Shown here: positions 8,180 through 16,262 of the stretch, piece after piece | How the letters are laid out: every line of letters starts with the position of its first letter | Numbering within the stretch: position 1 is the first letter of the stretch | Assembly: GCA_963745665.1 (NCBI GenBank) | Contig: CAVUYE010000002.1 | Location: 2,409,012-2,473,011 of the forward strand | Length of the DNA: 64,000 bases | Direction: 5' to 3' | DNA from: Bog-473 sp963745665 | GTDB lineage: Bacteria; Actinomycetota; Acidimicrobiia; Acidimicrobiales; RAAP-2 | Made by a program: the position numbers and the translations under genes | The notes under the pieces: model-generated | What the model was told of the DNA's origin: nothing | Seen by the model: only the letters and a program-made list of their open reading frames with translations | Databases searched by the model: none

Positions 8180-9412
8180 TCACACTCGGGGCGCCTCCAG
8201 CGGGAGGTCGAGGCCCAGCAACTCGATCGCGTTCCCCCGTGCCAAGCGATTCACGATTTCGGGCGGTTGATCACCGAACTGTTCAGCTGCCGCCTCCACC
8301 GAGTGCGGCCAGGTCCCATCTTGGTGGGGATAGTCGGTCTCGAAGACCACATTGCGCGGCCCCACACGCTCGAGGAGCGCCATCCCGACTGGATCCTTGA
8401 AGAAACAGCTCCAGATCTGTCGGTAGTAGTACGTGGAGGGTGGTTCGGGGCAGTACAGCTGCGAGTTGCTCCAGCCTCGGTGGGTCAACCACACGTCGTC
8501 GGCCCGCTCGAGCAGGTAGGGGATCCAGCCGATCTGGCATTCAGCGAAGAGCAGCTTGAGCTGCGGAAAGCGTTCCAGAACGCCGGAGAACATGAAATCG
8601 GACATCCCACCGATGCTGTTCCCGAAGAGGATGGTCGCCGGCACTGCGTCCGGCGCATCAGGCGAGGTCTGTGGCGTCTTGGTGCCGGAGCCCACATGCA
8701 TGGAGATGACAGTCCCGGTCTCCTGGCAGAGCCCGAACAGGGGATCCCAGTAGCCCGAGTAGATGCTCGGGAGCCCCAGGAAGGTCGGGAGCTCACTGAA
8801 GGCCACGGCCCGCACACCACGGGCCGCGTTACGCGCCACTTCGGCCACCGCGAGATCAACGTCCCAAAGAGGGATAAGGCACAGGGGTATCAGTCGGCCC
8901 TCGCTCGAACCGCACCACTCCTCTACCATCCAGTCGTTGTATGCCTCGACGCACAGCAGCGCCAGTGCCCGGTCTTTTCCCCACAGGAATTGCTGACCGC
9001 AGAATCTGGGGTAATTCGGGAAGCAGAGCTGGGCCTGTACTCCGTTGAGAGTCATGTCCTCCAACCGCGCCTCGGGCTGCCAACAGCCCGGACGCATTTC
9101 GTCGTAGGTGACTCCCCTCAGCACCACTTCTTCTGCCGGGAAGCCGGCCGCGGCGATGGTGCGCTTGACCGAGGCCCGATGATCCTCGTAGCACCACCAG
9201 GCAACCGGGGGGCCGTCGGTGCCGGGGGCTTCGACATAGGACGCCCCTTCCAGCTTGGGCACTCCCCCTGGCATGTATTCGATATGGGGCCCTGCGTCGC
9301 GCAAATGGCTCGGCAGGCGGCTGGACCACACGTCTGGAGGCTCGACGACATGCGCATCAAGGTCCACGATCCACGGGATCTTGTCGATGTCTGCTTCTCG
9401 GACGACCGTCAT
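8180..9412 (-). CDS. Amidohydrolase 2 family metal-dependent hydrolase/decarboxylase (copy 2)
   Basis: A 410-residue relative of the protein encoded at 6892: VDLDAHVVEPPDVW, SMHVGSGT, AECQIGWIPYLLERAD and ETDYPHQDGTWP match motif for motif. It carries an extra segment around residues 40-70 rich in Trp/Tyr (PVAWWCYEDHR). I start it at ATG 9412 rather than the longer ATG at 9430, because TATAAT lies 7 nt upstream of 9412, a leaderless arrangement, and the longer frame would run through the promoter. The two copies converge with 4 bp between stops. Confidence 0.9.
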   Translation of the reverse strand: MTVVREADIDKIPWIVDLDAHVVEPPDVWSSRLPSHLRDAGPHIEYMPGGVPKLEGASYVEAPGTDGPPVAWWCYEDHRASVKRTIAAAGFPAEEVVLRGVTYDEMRPGCWQPEARLEDMTLNGVQAQLCFPNYPRFCGQQFLWGKDRALALLCVEAYNDWMVEEWCGSSEGRLIPLCLIPLWDVDLAVAEVARNAARGVRAVAFSELPTFLGLPSIYSGYWDPLFGLCQETGTVISMHVGSGTKTPQTSPDAPDAVPATILFGNSIGGMSDFMFSGVLERFPQLKLLFAECQIGWIPYLLERADDVWLTHRGWSNSQLYCPEPPSTYYYRQIWSCFFKDPVGMALLERVGPRNVVFETDYPHQDGTWPHSVEAAAEQFGDQPPEIVNRLARGNAIELLGLDLPLEAPRV

Positions 9413-9413
9413 T

Positions 9414-9428
9414 AGGTATATTATATCC
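9414..9428 (-). promoter_or_regulatory. TATAAT promoter for leaderless amidohydrolase transcript; AT-rich element
   Basis: On the minus strand GGATATAATATACC is an imperfect palindrome. TATAAT at 9425-9420 is followed by 7 nt and then the ATG at 9412. The element lies between the divergent amidohydrolase and P450 genes and fits the recurring island motif. Confidence 0.6.
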
Positions 9429-9523
9429 AATTCGTCTGGCTAGGTTGGATTACAGTCGGGTCACGGCAAACTGGCATCAGTTGGATGCATGATCGAGACA
9501 CAAGTGCACGAGGCAACCGAGAG

Positions 9524-10732
9524 ATGAGCAGATTCCCCGAACAACCCGACGACCTGCGTTGGGACCCATTCGACGAATCGCTCAAAGACAACCCTCATCC
9601 CGTGTGGAAACGGCTCCGTGACGAGGCGCCGGTGTACTACAACGATGAATACGACTTTTGGGCGTTGAGTCGCTTCGAGGATATCGACAGAGCCCACCGG
9701 GATCCCCAGCGCTACAGCTCCGCACATTCGACTGTCTTGGAGAGCATGACCGAGGAGGCTCGGAGCGAGGGCATGATGATCTTCCTCGACCCTCCGGAGC
9801 ACACAGCTCTGCGTCGTCTGGTGTCGAAGGCGTTCACGCCCCGTCGGGTCGCGGAGCTCGAGCAGGAGATCCGAACGCTCTGCGCGAGTCTCCTCGATGC
9901 TCAGCAAGGTCAGAACAGCTTCGACTACGTGCAGGATTTTGGAGCTCGGCTCCCCGCCACGGTCATTGCCATGCTGCTCGGGGTACCAGCTTCTGACCGG
10001 GAGGATGTCCGCCACCACATCGACGGTCTGTTCCACCTTGAGCCCGGGGTTGGCATGGCCAACGAGATGTCCATGCGGTCAGGCTTGTGGCTCTTCGAAT
10101 ACCTCGGCGAGCTGATCAAGGAACGCGGAGAACGGCCGCAGGACGACATGCTCACCGACCTGGTCCAAGCGGAGATCCCCGGCAACGACGGCGCCCCGCG
10201 GTACCTCACCCCACAAGAATGCACGGAGTTCGGAATCCTTCTTGTCAGCGCTGGAACGGAAACTGTTGCTCGCCTACTGGGGTGGGCCGGCCTCATTCTG
10301 GCCGACCATCCTGATCAGCTGGCCGCGCTGGTACAGGATCCATCACTCATACCCAACGCCATCGAAGAGCTCCTTCGATACGAGTCGCCGTCGCCTGTGC
10401 AGGGTCGGTGGCTGACCCAAGAGGTCGAACTCCATGGACAACTCATCCCCGCCGAATCAAAGGTGCTCTTGCTGACCGGCTCTGCGGGCCGCGACGAACG
10501 CGTGTACCCCGAAGCGGACGATTTCGATATTCGCCGCAACTTCCGATTGCACGTTGCATTCGGTTACGGCATCCACTTCTGCCTGGGTGCGGCACTCGCC
10601 CGGATGGAGGGCAAAATCGCACTTGAAGAGACGGTGAAGCGATACAAGACGTGGACCGTGGACAAGGAGCGGTCTGTCCCGCTCCACACCAGTACCGTAC
10701 GCGGCTATCAGCAACTGCCCATTCGCGTCTAG
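9524..10732 (+). CDS. Cytochrome P450
   Basis: About 402 residues, soluble class I bacterial P450 length. Motifs: the I-helix oxygen-activation motif SAGTETVARLLGWAG, the K-helix ExxR as EELLRYESP, and the heme loop FGYGIHFCLGAALARMEGKIALEE with the proximal Cys. It hydroxylates or otherwise oxidises a substrate using electrons from a ferredoxin system; no ferredoxin or reductase gene is next to it. ATG 9524 (MSRFPEQ) is preferred over ATG 9485, which adds 13 unconserved-looking residues. Its place between amidohydrolase and ligase genes suggests an early oxidative step. Confidence 0.94.
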   Translation: MSRFPEQPDDLRWDPFDESLKDNPHPVWKRLRDEAPVYYNDEYDFWALSRFEDIDRAHRDPQRYSSAHSTVLESMTEEARSEGMMIFLDPPEHTALRRLVSKAFTPRRVAELEQEIRTLCASLLDAQQGQNSFDYVQDFGARLPATVIAMLLGVPASDREDVRHHIDGLFHLEPGVGMANEMSMRSGLWLFEYLGELIKERGERPQDDMLTDLVQAEIPGNDGAPRYLTPQECTEFGILLVSAGTETVARLLGWAGLILADHPDQLAALVQDPSLIPNAIEELLRYESPSPVQGRWLTQEVELHGQLIPAESKVLLLTGSAGRDERVYPEADDFDIRRNFRLHVAFGYGIHFCLGAALARMEGKIALEETVKRYKTWTVDKERSVPLHTSTVRGYQQLPIRV

Positions 10733-11024
10733 CCCAGCAGCACCCACGCAGCAGGTTGCAGGGCTGATCGCATCTGAAACTGTTGAAACGAACTGGAGCC
10801 GCCGCGTCTGCGCTCTGCCGGATCACTGTTCCACCGCTTCCCTCGCACTCCGCTGGTCCAGTCGACTCGATCCGCCGTAGAATCGAATTTCAATAGCTTT
10901 TCTCTGCCTCGCTGGCTGGTTTTCCTCAAGGGCTAGACTTTGCTTCTAGTGATTACCCTCAGTTTCAATCACGAGCCGCTCTCTCGCTCCATCGGCGTCG
11001 TGAAGGTCCGAGGACGAGGCTGAG

Positions 11025-11681
11025 GTGGCCGAACCGGTATCGCCGAGTCGGCTGACCGAAGACCAGCGCGCACGCCGTCAGCGCATCATTGATGCCGGTC
11101 TCGCGCTGCTGGAGCGCAACGAGTATGAACGCATTCAAATCAAAGACGTGGCCGAAGAGGCCGGCGTTGCGCTTGGCACTCTCTATCACTACTTCTCGTC
11201 GAAGGAGCATCTCTTCGCGGAGGTGCTCGTCAAGTGGGCAGCCACACTACGTTCCAGCCTTGGTCGTCATCCCCCACAAGGACTGACGCCACGCGAGAAA
11301 CTCACCGAGGCACTTCATCGTTCAGTTCGCGCGTTTCAGCATCAGCCTCAGCTGGCACGTCTCATCGCTGCACTCGAGTTGTCGTCGGACCCCTTCGCCA
11401 CAGAGATCCTCGAGCGCATGGACCAGACCACATCGAGCGTGTATATGGAATTGCTCGACGGCGTGGAGCCAGGTCGGGCCCGCATCATCGTGCGGACCGT
11501 CGATGCTGTTCTCGACAGCCAGTTGCGCGCTTGGTCCGCTGGCCGTCTGCCCATCACCGGTGTCTATGACTCTCTCAGCGAGAGTATCGACCTCATATTC
11601 GAGGGACACCCCGACACCCGGGACGCTGATGATCGTGAACGCCGCCAGGTCGTCAGCCTTGGCGGCGATGGAGCCGGATGA
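11025..11681 (+). CDS. TetR-family transcriptional regulator
   Basis: A 218-residue repressor with a GTG start. The N-terminal helix-turn-helix spans about residues 10-55 (RQRIIDAGLALLERNEYERI, VAEEAGVALGTLYHYFSSKEHLF). The C-terminal helical ligand domain is of the size seen in regulators that bind acyl-CoAs or hydrophobic acids, as in KstR-type proteins; that function is inference. Its TGA overlaps the ATG of the acyl-CoA synthetase (ATGA), so regulator and enzyme are cotranscribed and coupled. Confidence 0.92.
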   Translation: MAEPVSPSRLTEDQRARRQRIIDAGLALLERNEYERIQIKDVAEEAGVALGTLYHYFSSKEHLFAEVLVKWAATLRSSLGRHPPQGLTPREKLTEALHRSVRAFQHQPQLARLIAALELSSDPFATEILERMDQTTSSVYMELLDGVEPGRARIIVRTVDAVLDSQLRAWSAGRLPITGVYDSLSESIDLIFEGHPDTRDADDRERRQVVSLGGDGAG

Positions 11682-13240
11682 TGGAGTCGATGCTGCCACC
11701 GACATTCTGGGAGCTCGTCAATCGAGCGGCCAATGAGAACCCGGATGCCCCTGTGGTATCCGACGACCACGGCCGATCACTCAGCCGAATCCAGCTCCGC
11801 GACGCGGCGGAAGCCGCTGCCGCTGCACTGTCGGGTCGCGGTGTCACGACCGACACCGTTGTTTCCTGGCAGTTACCGACAACCATCGAAGCGGTGGTGC
11901 TCCTGGTTGCATTGGCACGACTCGGCGCCGTCCAGAATCCATTGATCCCGATTCTGCGCGAGCGAGAGGTGTCGTTCATCACCCACCAGGTCGGAACAGA
12001 ACTGCTCATCGTCCCGAAGGAGTGGCGCGGTTTCGCTCATGGTGCGATGGCGCAGGGCCTCGCGCCTTCGGGTGGCTTTGAAGTGATGGAAATAGATCTG
12101 CACGAGATAGGCGTTGAAGGTTCGCAGCACGGGCTCAGCCTTCCAACGAGAAACCCGAACGGCTCCGTGCGCTCCCCAGCGCCATCGATCGACGGTCCCC
12201 GATGGATCTACTACTCGTCAGGCACCACCGCCGACCCCAAGGGCGCCCGCCATACGGATGCCAGCATCATGTCCTCGTCCAACGCTTTGCTCGACCTCAT
12301 GGGATTCCGTGAAGACGATGTCTACCCAATCCCTTGGCCAATCACGCACATCGGGGGGGCGTCGGTCCTGGCCTCGAGCATCCGCGGCGGAGTCCACCTC
12401 GTGCTTTTCGAGACCTTCGACCCTGTGGAGACCCCTCGGCGCATGGCGCTCCACGAGCCCACTGCGCTGGGTACCGCTGTTCCATTTTTCCGTGCTTACC
12501 TAGACGCCGCAGACTCGAACAACGATGCGGCACTCTTTCCCTCCCTGCGGTTTGGGACTTTCGGTGGCGCCCCCGTTCCCACCGAAATCCACAGCGAAAT
12601 GCGGGCGACCTTCGGCGTACCGCTCATTGGCAGCTGGGGGCTCACCGAGTTCCCCAATGCCACGTCTGCGGCACCGAGTGATTCGGAGGAGGTCCTCACA
12701 ACTTCGGTCGGACGGCCGGCGTCGGGTGTCTCCGTGCGCGCCATTGACACTCAGGGGAACGAGTGCGCGGCGGGGAAGGAGGGCGAGTTACTCCTTCGAG
12801 GGCCCCAATGCTTCTCCGGCTACGTGGATCCGACGCTCGATGACGCTTCGTTCGACGCCGATGGATGGTTCCACACTGGCGACCTTGGCACGATCGATAC
12901 TGCCGGAAACGTCCGGATCACGGGGCGCCTCAAGGACATCATTATCCGCAACGCGGAGAACATCTCCGTCGTCGAGGTCGAGGAATTGCTTTACCGTCAT
13001 TCGGCTGTCGCAGATGCGGCCGTACTCGGATTACCAGACCAACGAACGGGAGAGCGGGTCGTAGCTGTCGTGGTGCTCCAGGAGGGGTGCCATGTGGATT
13101 TGAACGATATCCGTGAGCACTGCCGCCATGAGGGTCTCTCCGTCCAGAAGTGCCCCGAACAGCTGGAATTCGTCGGCGCGCTCCCCAGGAATGCAATGGG
13201 CAAGGTACTCAAGCAGGACCTGCGCTCGCGTCTCATCTAG
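11678..13240 (+). CDS. AMP-dependent acyl-CoA synthetase
   Basis: A 520-residue ANL enzyme. Motifs: YYSSGTTADPKGARHT (phosphate loop, with the usual GTTG shortened to GTTA), GSWGLTEFP, GWFHTGDLGTIDTAGNVRITGRLKDIIIRNAENIS, and PRNAMGKVLKQDL with the catalytic Lys. It activates a fatty, aromatic or cyclic acid to its CoA ester. The frame begins ATG-ATG-GAG; the third possible start, ATG 11690 (MLPPTFWEL), has GGAG 4 nt before it and could be the true one. It is coupled to the upstream TetR gene by an ATGA overlap. Confidence 0.94.
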   Translation: MMESMLPPTFWELVNRAANENPDAPVVSDDHGRSLSRIQLRDAAEAAAAALSGRGVTTDTVVSWQLPTTIEAVVLLVALARLGAVQNPLIPILREREVSFITHQVGTELLIVPKEWRGFAHGAMAQGLAPSGGFEVMEIDLHEIGVEGSQHGLSLPTRNPNGSVRSPAPSIDGPRWIYYSSGTTADPKGARHTDASIMSSSNALLDLMGFREDDVYPIPWPITHIGGASVLASSIRGGVHLVLFETFDPVETPRRMALHEPTALGTAVPFFRAYLDAADSNNDAALFPSLRFGTFGGAPVPTEIHSEMRATFGVPLIGSWGLTEFPNATSAAPSDSEEVLTTSVGRPASGVSVRAIDTQGNECAAGKEGELLLRGPQCFSGYVDPTLDDASFDADGWFHTGDLGTIDTAGNVRITGRLKDIIIRNAENISVVEVEELLYRHSAVADAAVLGLPDQRTGERVVAVVVLQEGCHVDLNDIREHCRHEGLSVQKCPEQLEFVGALPRNAMGKVLKQDLRSRLI

Positions 13241-13285
13241 CTGCGTTGCGATCGGGCCGCGTACAGAGACGCGACTTCCGATCCC

Positions 13286-14092
13286 TCAGCGCAATTTCCA
13301 CTCTCCTCGCTTCTGTTGCGAGAACCGCTCTTGACCTTCTTGCAACGCCCGAGCGCTCGTGCCGAGCTGAAGAAACACGTTTCCGAGGCTCAGAGCCTGC
13401 TCCCGCGAAAGACCTCGGGCGGCCCACAGAGTCCGCAGTGTTGCCTGCACACTCGTCGGCGGCTGTGAGGCGATGATCTCCGCCAGTGCTCGGCTGGACT
13501 CAAGGAGTTGCTCTTTCGGAACAACATCGCACACCAGCCCCGTTTCGCGGGCGGTCCGTGCCGACATCCGCTCATCAACCCCCACCAGGCTCATGCGCAC
13601 CAGGTCTCCAAACGCCATCCTGTTGGTGAGCAGGATTGGCTCATAGACAGCCGTCATTGTGAAACTCACGTGCGGGTCAAAGAACGTGGCGCTCTCTGCC
13701 GCGACGATGATGTCGCTCTCGCCGAGGAGATAGAACCCGCCCCCACAGGCCATGCCGTTCACGGCGGCAATAACGGGCTTCCACAGTCCTTGGCTCTTTG
13801 GGCCGATCTTTTGACCGGGATCGTCATAGGTGAAGGGATCGAATTCCTCGTCGACAGGGATATCGCTACGATCGATCCCGGTGCAAAATGCCCGATCTCC
13901 TGCACCAGTCAAAACGACAACTCTCACCGCGTCGTCCCGACGAATGTGGCGCCAGAGCGCGGCAAGTTCATCTTGCATGCGTTCGTTGAACGCATTGTGC
14001 ACGTCAGGCCGATTAAGTGTCACCTGCGCCACGTAGTCGCGAACGTCATAGGTGATCGTGCTGAGATCATCCGGAATGACCACGCTGCTCAT
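13286..14092 (-). CDS. Crotonase-family (enoyl-CoA hydratase/isomerase-like) protein
   Basis: A 268-residue crotonase with AFCTGIDRSD and AAVNGMACGGGFYLLGESDIIVA. The oxyanion-hole Gly and the GGG turn are present. The two catalytic Glu positions of true hydratases are not: GGGFYL replaces GGGxEL, and FFDPHVSFT stands where QPE/LPE is expected. It shares the FxDxHVS signature with the crotonase at 1-734, so both belong to one non-canonical branch. Possible roles include another crotonase reaction (C-C cleavage, isomerisation, CoA hydrolysis) or acyl-CoA binding. Confidence 0.9.
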   Translation of the reverse strand: MSSVVIPDDLSTITYDVRDYVAQVTLNRPDVHNAFNERMQDELAALWRHIRRDDAVRVVVLTGAGDRAFCTGIDRSDIPVDEEFDPFTYDDPGQKIGPKSQGLWKPVIAAVNGMACGGGFYLLGESDIIVAAESATFFDPHVSFTMTAVYEPILLTNRMAFGDLVRMSLVGVDERMSARTARETGLVCDVVPKEQLLESSRALAEIIASQPPTSVQATLRTLWAARGLSREQALSLGNVFLQLGTSARALQEGQERFSQQKRGEWKLR

Positions 14093-14244
14093 CGGCCGAA
14101 CCTATCAAACGCCGACGTCGTCGCCCCCCGCATGTCTGTCCCTTTCATGATGTGACACGTCACCAAATCCCACCCTCATCGGAACCGGTGCGAGAAGGAA
14201 CTCGCCACTCACACAAAATGGCTGCTGCGCCACCGCACTTCACA

Positions 14245-14260
14245 TTAATATAATATGCAA
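14245..14260 (+). promoter_or_regulatory. TATAAT-containing AT-rich element upstream of SDR gene
   Basis: TTAATATAATATGCAA contains TATAAT at 14249-14254, about 44 nt before the SDR ATG. Its reverse complement begins TTGCATATTATATT and aligns with the elements at 2184, 5528 and 9414. Confidence 0.5.
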
Positions 14261-14297
14261 CTCTCACATCGACTATCGAAGCTCCGGATCGGACTCC

Positions 14298-15077
14298 ATG
14301 CAAGACGGCGAGGTCTTAGACACCAGACGGCTCTTCCGCCTGGACGGGCGGGTGGCGCTGGTCACTGGAGGTACCCGAGGGATCGGCCGCGCGATTGCCG
14401 AAGGGTTCGGGCACGCCGGGGCTCGCGTGGTCGTCGCGAGTCGAAAGTCCGACGCGTGTGCCGAAACGGAGGAGTCATTACGATCCTTGGGCATCGACGC
14501 AGCCGGCATCGCCTGCCATATGGGCTCGCTGGACGACGTGCGTGCTCTTGTTGCGGCCACCGTGGAACGCTTCGGTGCCATCGACGTCGTGGTCAACAAC
14601 GCTGCGAATGCCCTTACTGAGCCCATCGGGAGCTTCACCGAGGCGGGGGTCGCCAAATCGATCGACGTGAACGTCGTCGGCCCGCTCTTTCTCATCCAGG
14701 AATCCCTCCCCTACTTCCGCGTTTCGGATCATGCGTCGGTGATCAACATGGTTTCGGCCGGAGCCTGGCTCTTCTCGGCCACGGTCGCGCACTACGCCGC
14801 CGCCAAGGCAGCAATGGTCTCCTACACCAAGGCGCTGGCCGCTTCCCTGGCGTCTGAAGGCGTTCGGGTAAACGCTCTTGCCCCAGGAGCTGTTGACACC
14901 GACATGACACGCGCCACCGGACCGGAAGCCACCGCCGGCATGGCCCGTGCCTGCCTGCTCCGACGGGTGGCGAACGCCAACGAAATGGTGGGACCTGCCC
15001 TTTTCCTCGCGTCTGATGCGTCCAGCTACGTGACAGGCACCGTGCTGCACGCCGATGGCGGACTTGTCACCCGCTAA
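14298..15077 (+). CDS. Short-chain dehydrogenase/reductase (SDR)
   Basis: A 259-residue classical SDR. The Rossmann motif VTGGTRGIGRAIAEGF is followed by NNAANAL, the Ser region INMVSAGAW, and HYAAAKAAM carrying the catalytic Tyr and Lys. The C-terminal half has VNALAPGAVDTDMTRA and ends in YVTGTVLHADGGLV. SASRK after strand 2 (Arg in VVASRKS) favours NADP(H). It probably oxidises a hydroxyacyl-CoA or an alcohol in the island's pathway. It is transcribed divergently from the crotonase. Confidence 0.93.
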   Translation: MQDGEVLDTRRLFRLDGRVALVTGGTRGIGRAIAEGFGHAGARVVVASRKSDACAETEESLRSLGIDAAGIACHMGSLDDVRALVAATVERFGAIDVVVNNAANALTEPIGSFTEAGVAKSIDVNVVGPLFLIQESLPYFRVSDHASVINMVSAGAWLFSATVAHYAAAKAAMVSYTKALAASLASEGVRVNALAPGAVDTDMTRATGPEATAGMARACLLRRVANANEMVGPALFLASDASSYVTGTVLHADGGLVTR

Positions 15078-15144
15078 CGGAGCGAGCGCTACCCGCCAAA
15101 TGACCTGATCGTCGGACTGACTGCGACCAGCGCGGGCGGGCATA

Positions 15145-15165
15145 GAGCCAACGGCCCCTTGGCTC
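15145..15165. terminator. Hairpin between convergent SDR and dehydrogenase genes
   Basis: GAGCCAA (15145-15151) and TTGGCTC (15159-15165) form a perfect 7-bp stem with a 7-nt loop between two convergent genes. No U-run follows on either strand, so its role as a bidirectional terminator is only probable. Confidence 0.4.
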
Positions 15166-15204
15166 ACCCAATGGGGTCATCTGCCGAGCAGAGGCCAGGG
15201 ACAG

Positions 15205-16098
15205 CTAGTCCTTCATCCGAAGCGATGGACCAACCCCAAAGATATCGTCGCAGTTCGCTTCGGTCATGGCTGCCAAAGGCAGCTGGAGATCCAGCTCTTC
15301 GGCCAAGGCCAGAGCCGCCTGCAAGTCCTTGCGCGCGAGACCAGCTGCCGCCTGCATGGCTCCGACCAACCCTTCGTCGTCCGCTTCGGTGAAGGGCGCT
15401 ACCGTTTGGCGGAACATGAGCGTTGTCGGGCCGCCGGACTGAGCGTCGCTCGCCCTGACGACCAGTGCCAGCTTGGCGAGTTCGATGCCGGCGGCCTCCG
15501 CCAGGACCTGTCCCTCGTAGGCGGCCAGCCAGCCTCCGTATTGCACGAGGTTGCGAGCAAGCTTGGCCGCCAATCCGGTACCGAACGGCCCCATGGTCAC
15601 AGTGAGCGAGCCGATGGCCTCGAACAGCGGAGCCAGGGCGTCGATCACTTCAGGGTCGCCTCCGCACATGCAGACCAGGTTGCCGGAGGCCGCCGCGGTT
15701 GGCCCCCCGCTGACGCCGCAGTCGACTATGGGCACTCCGCGCCCCGCCGCGTCGGCACCGATGGCAGCCACGCATTCGGTCGTGATCGTGCTGACCACAA
15801 CGACAGTGGTGTTGGGAACGCAGGCGGCCAGCACGGCGTCGGACCCCAACAGCACGGAGCGGACCTGCTCGTCGTTGACGACAGCCACCACGACGACATC
15901 GGACTGGCGCGCGAGTTCAAATGGGGAAGTGGCCACCGTGGCATAGTCGGCGTGACGGCGGGTCGCTTCGGAGCGAACGTCATACACAACCAACGGCAAC
16001 GCAGCGGCATGGACATTGACAGCGATACCGCCGCCGATGGTGCCGAGTCCGATTACCCCGATCACCGGACCACCCTGAGTGTACCGTTCTGCGAGCAA
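15205..16098 (-). CDS. 3-hydroxyisobutyrate dehydrogenase-like NAD(P)-dependent oxidoreductase
   Basis: A 297-residue beta-hydroxyacid dehydrogenase. The N-terminal Rossmann motif VIGVIGLGTIGGGIAVNV is near residue 12. The substrate motif appears as IVDCGVSGGPTAAASGNLVCMCGG (DxxVSGG) and the catalytic Lys as GTGLAAKLARNLVQYG (GxxxKxxxN). Such enzymes oxidise small branched hydroxy acids or reduce semialdehydes. A TTG start is used here because GAGAGGAA lies about 8 nt upstream; a GTG 12 codons on, just before IGVIGLG, is an alternative. Confidence 0.9.
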   Translation of the reverse strand: MLAERYTQGGPVIGVIGLGTIGGGIAVNVHAAALPLVVYDVRSEATRRHADYATVATSPFELARQSDVVVVAVVNDEQVRSVLLGSDAVLAACVPNTTVVVVSTITTECVAAIGADAAGRGVPIVDCGVSGGPTAAASGNLVCMCGGDPEVIDALAPLFEAIGSLTVTMGPFGTGLAAKLARNLVQYGGWLAAYEGQVLAEAAGIELAKLALVVRASDAQSGGPTTLMFRQTVAPFTEADDEGLVGAMQAAAGLARKDLQAALALAEELDLQLPLAAMTEANCDDIFGVGPSLRMKD

Positions 16099-16262
16099 GA
16101 GAGTTCCTCTCTAATTGAGTGTCGTTCCGCTCTGCGCAATGTAACTCGGCGCTGAAGACCGGTGTCGAACCCATGGCCCCATTTCAAATGTCGTCCTCAC
16201 GAGGCAAACTGATTGGGATCACTATGGTCGTCGAGGGAGTCTCCGATATTCGGTGTGCCGTC

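Noticed and set aside
14255..14620. ATG directly after TATAAT opening a 121-codon frame
   Set aside because: The frame is out of phase with the SDR and Arg-rich; the SDR start at 14298 explains the coding signal.
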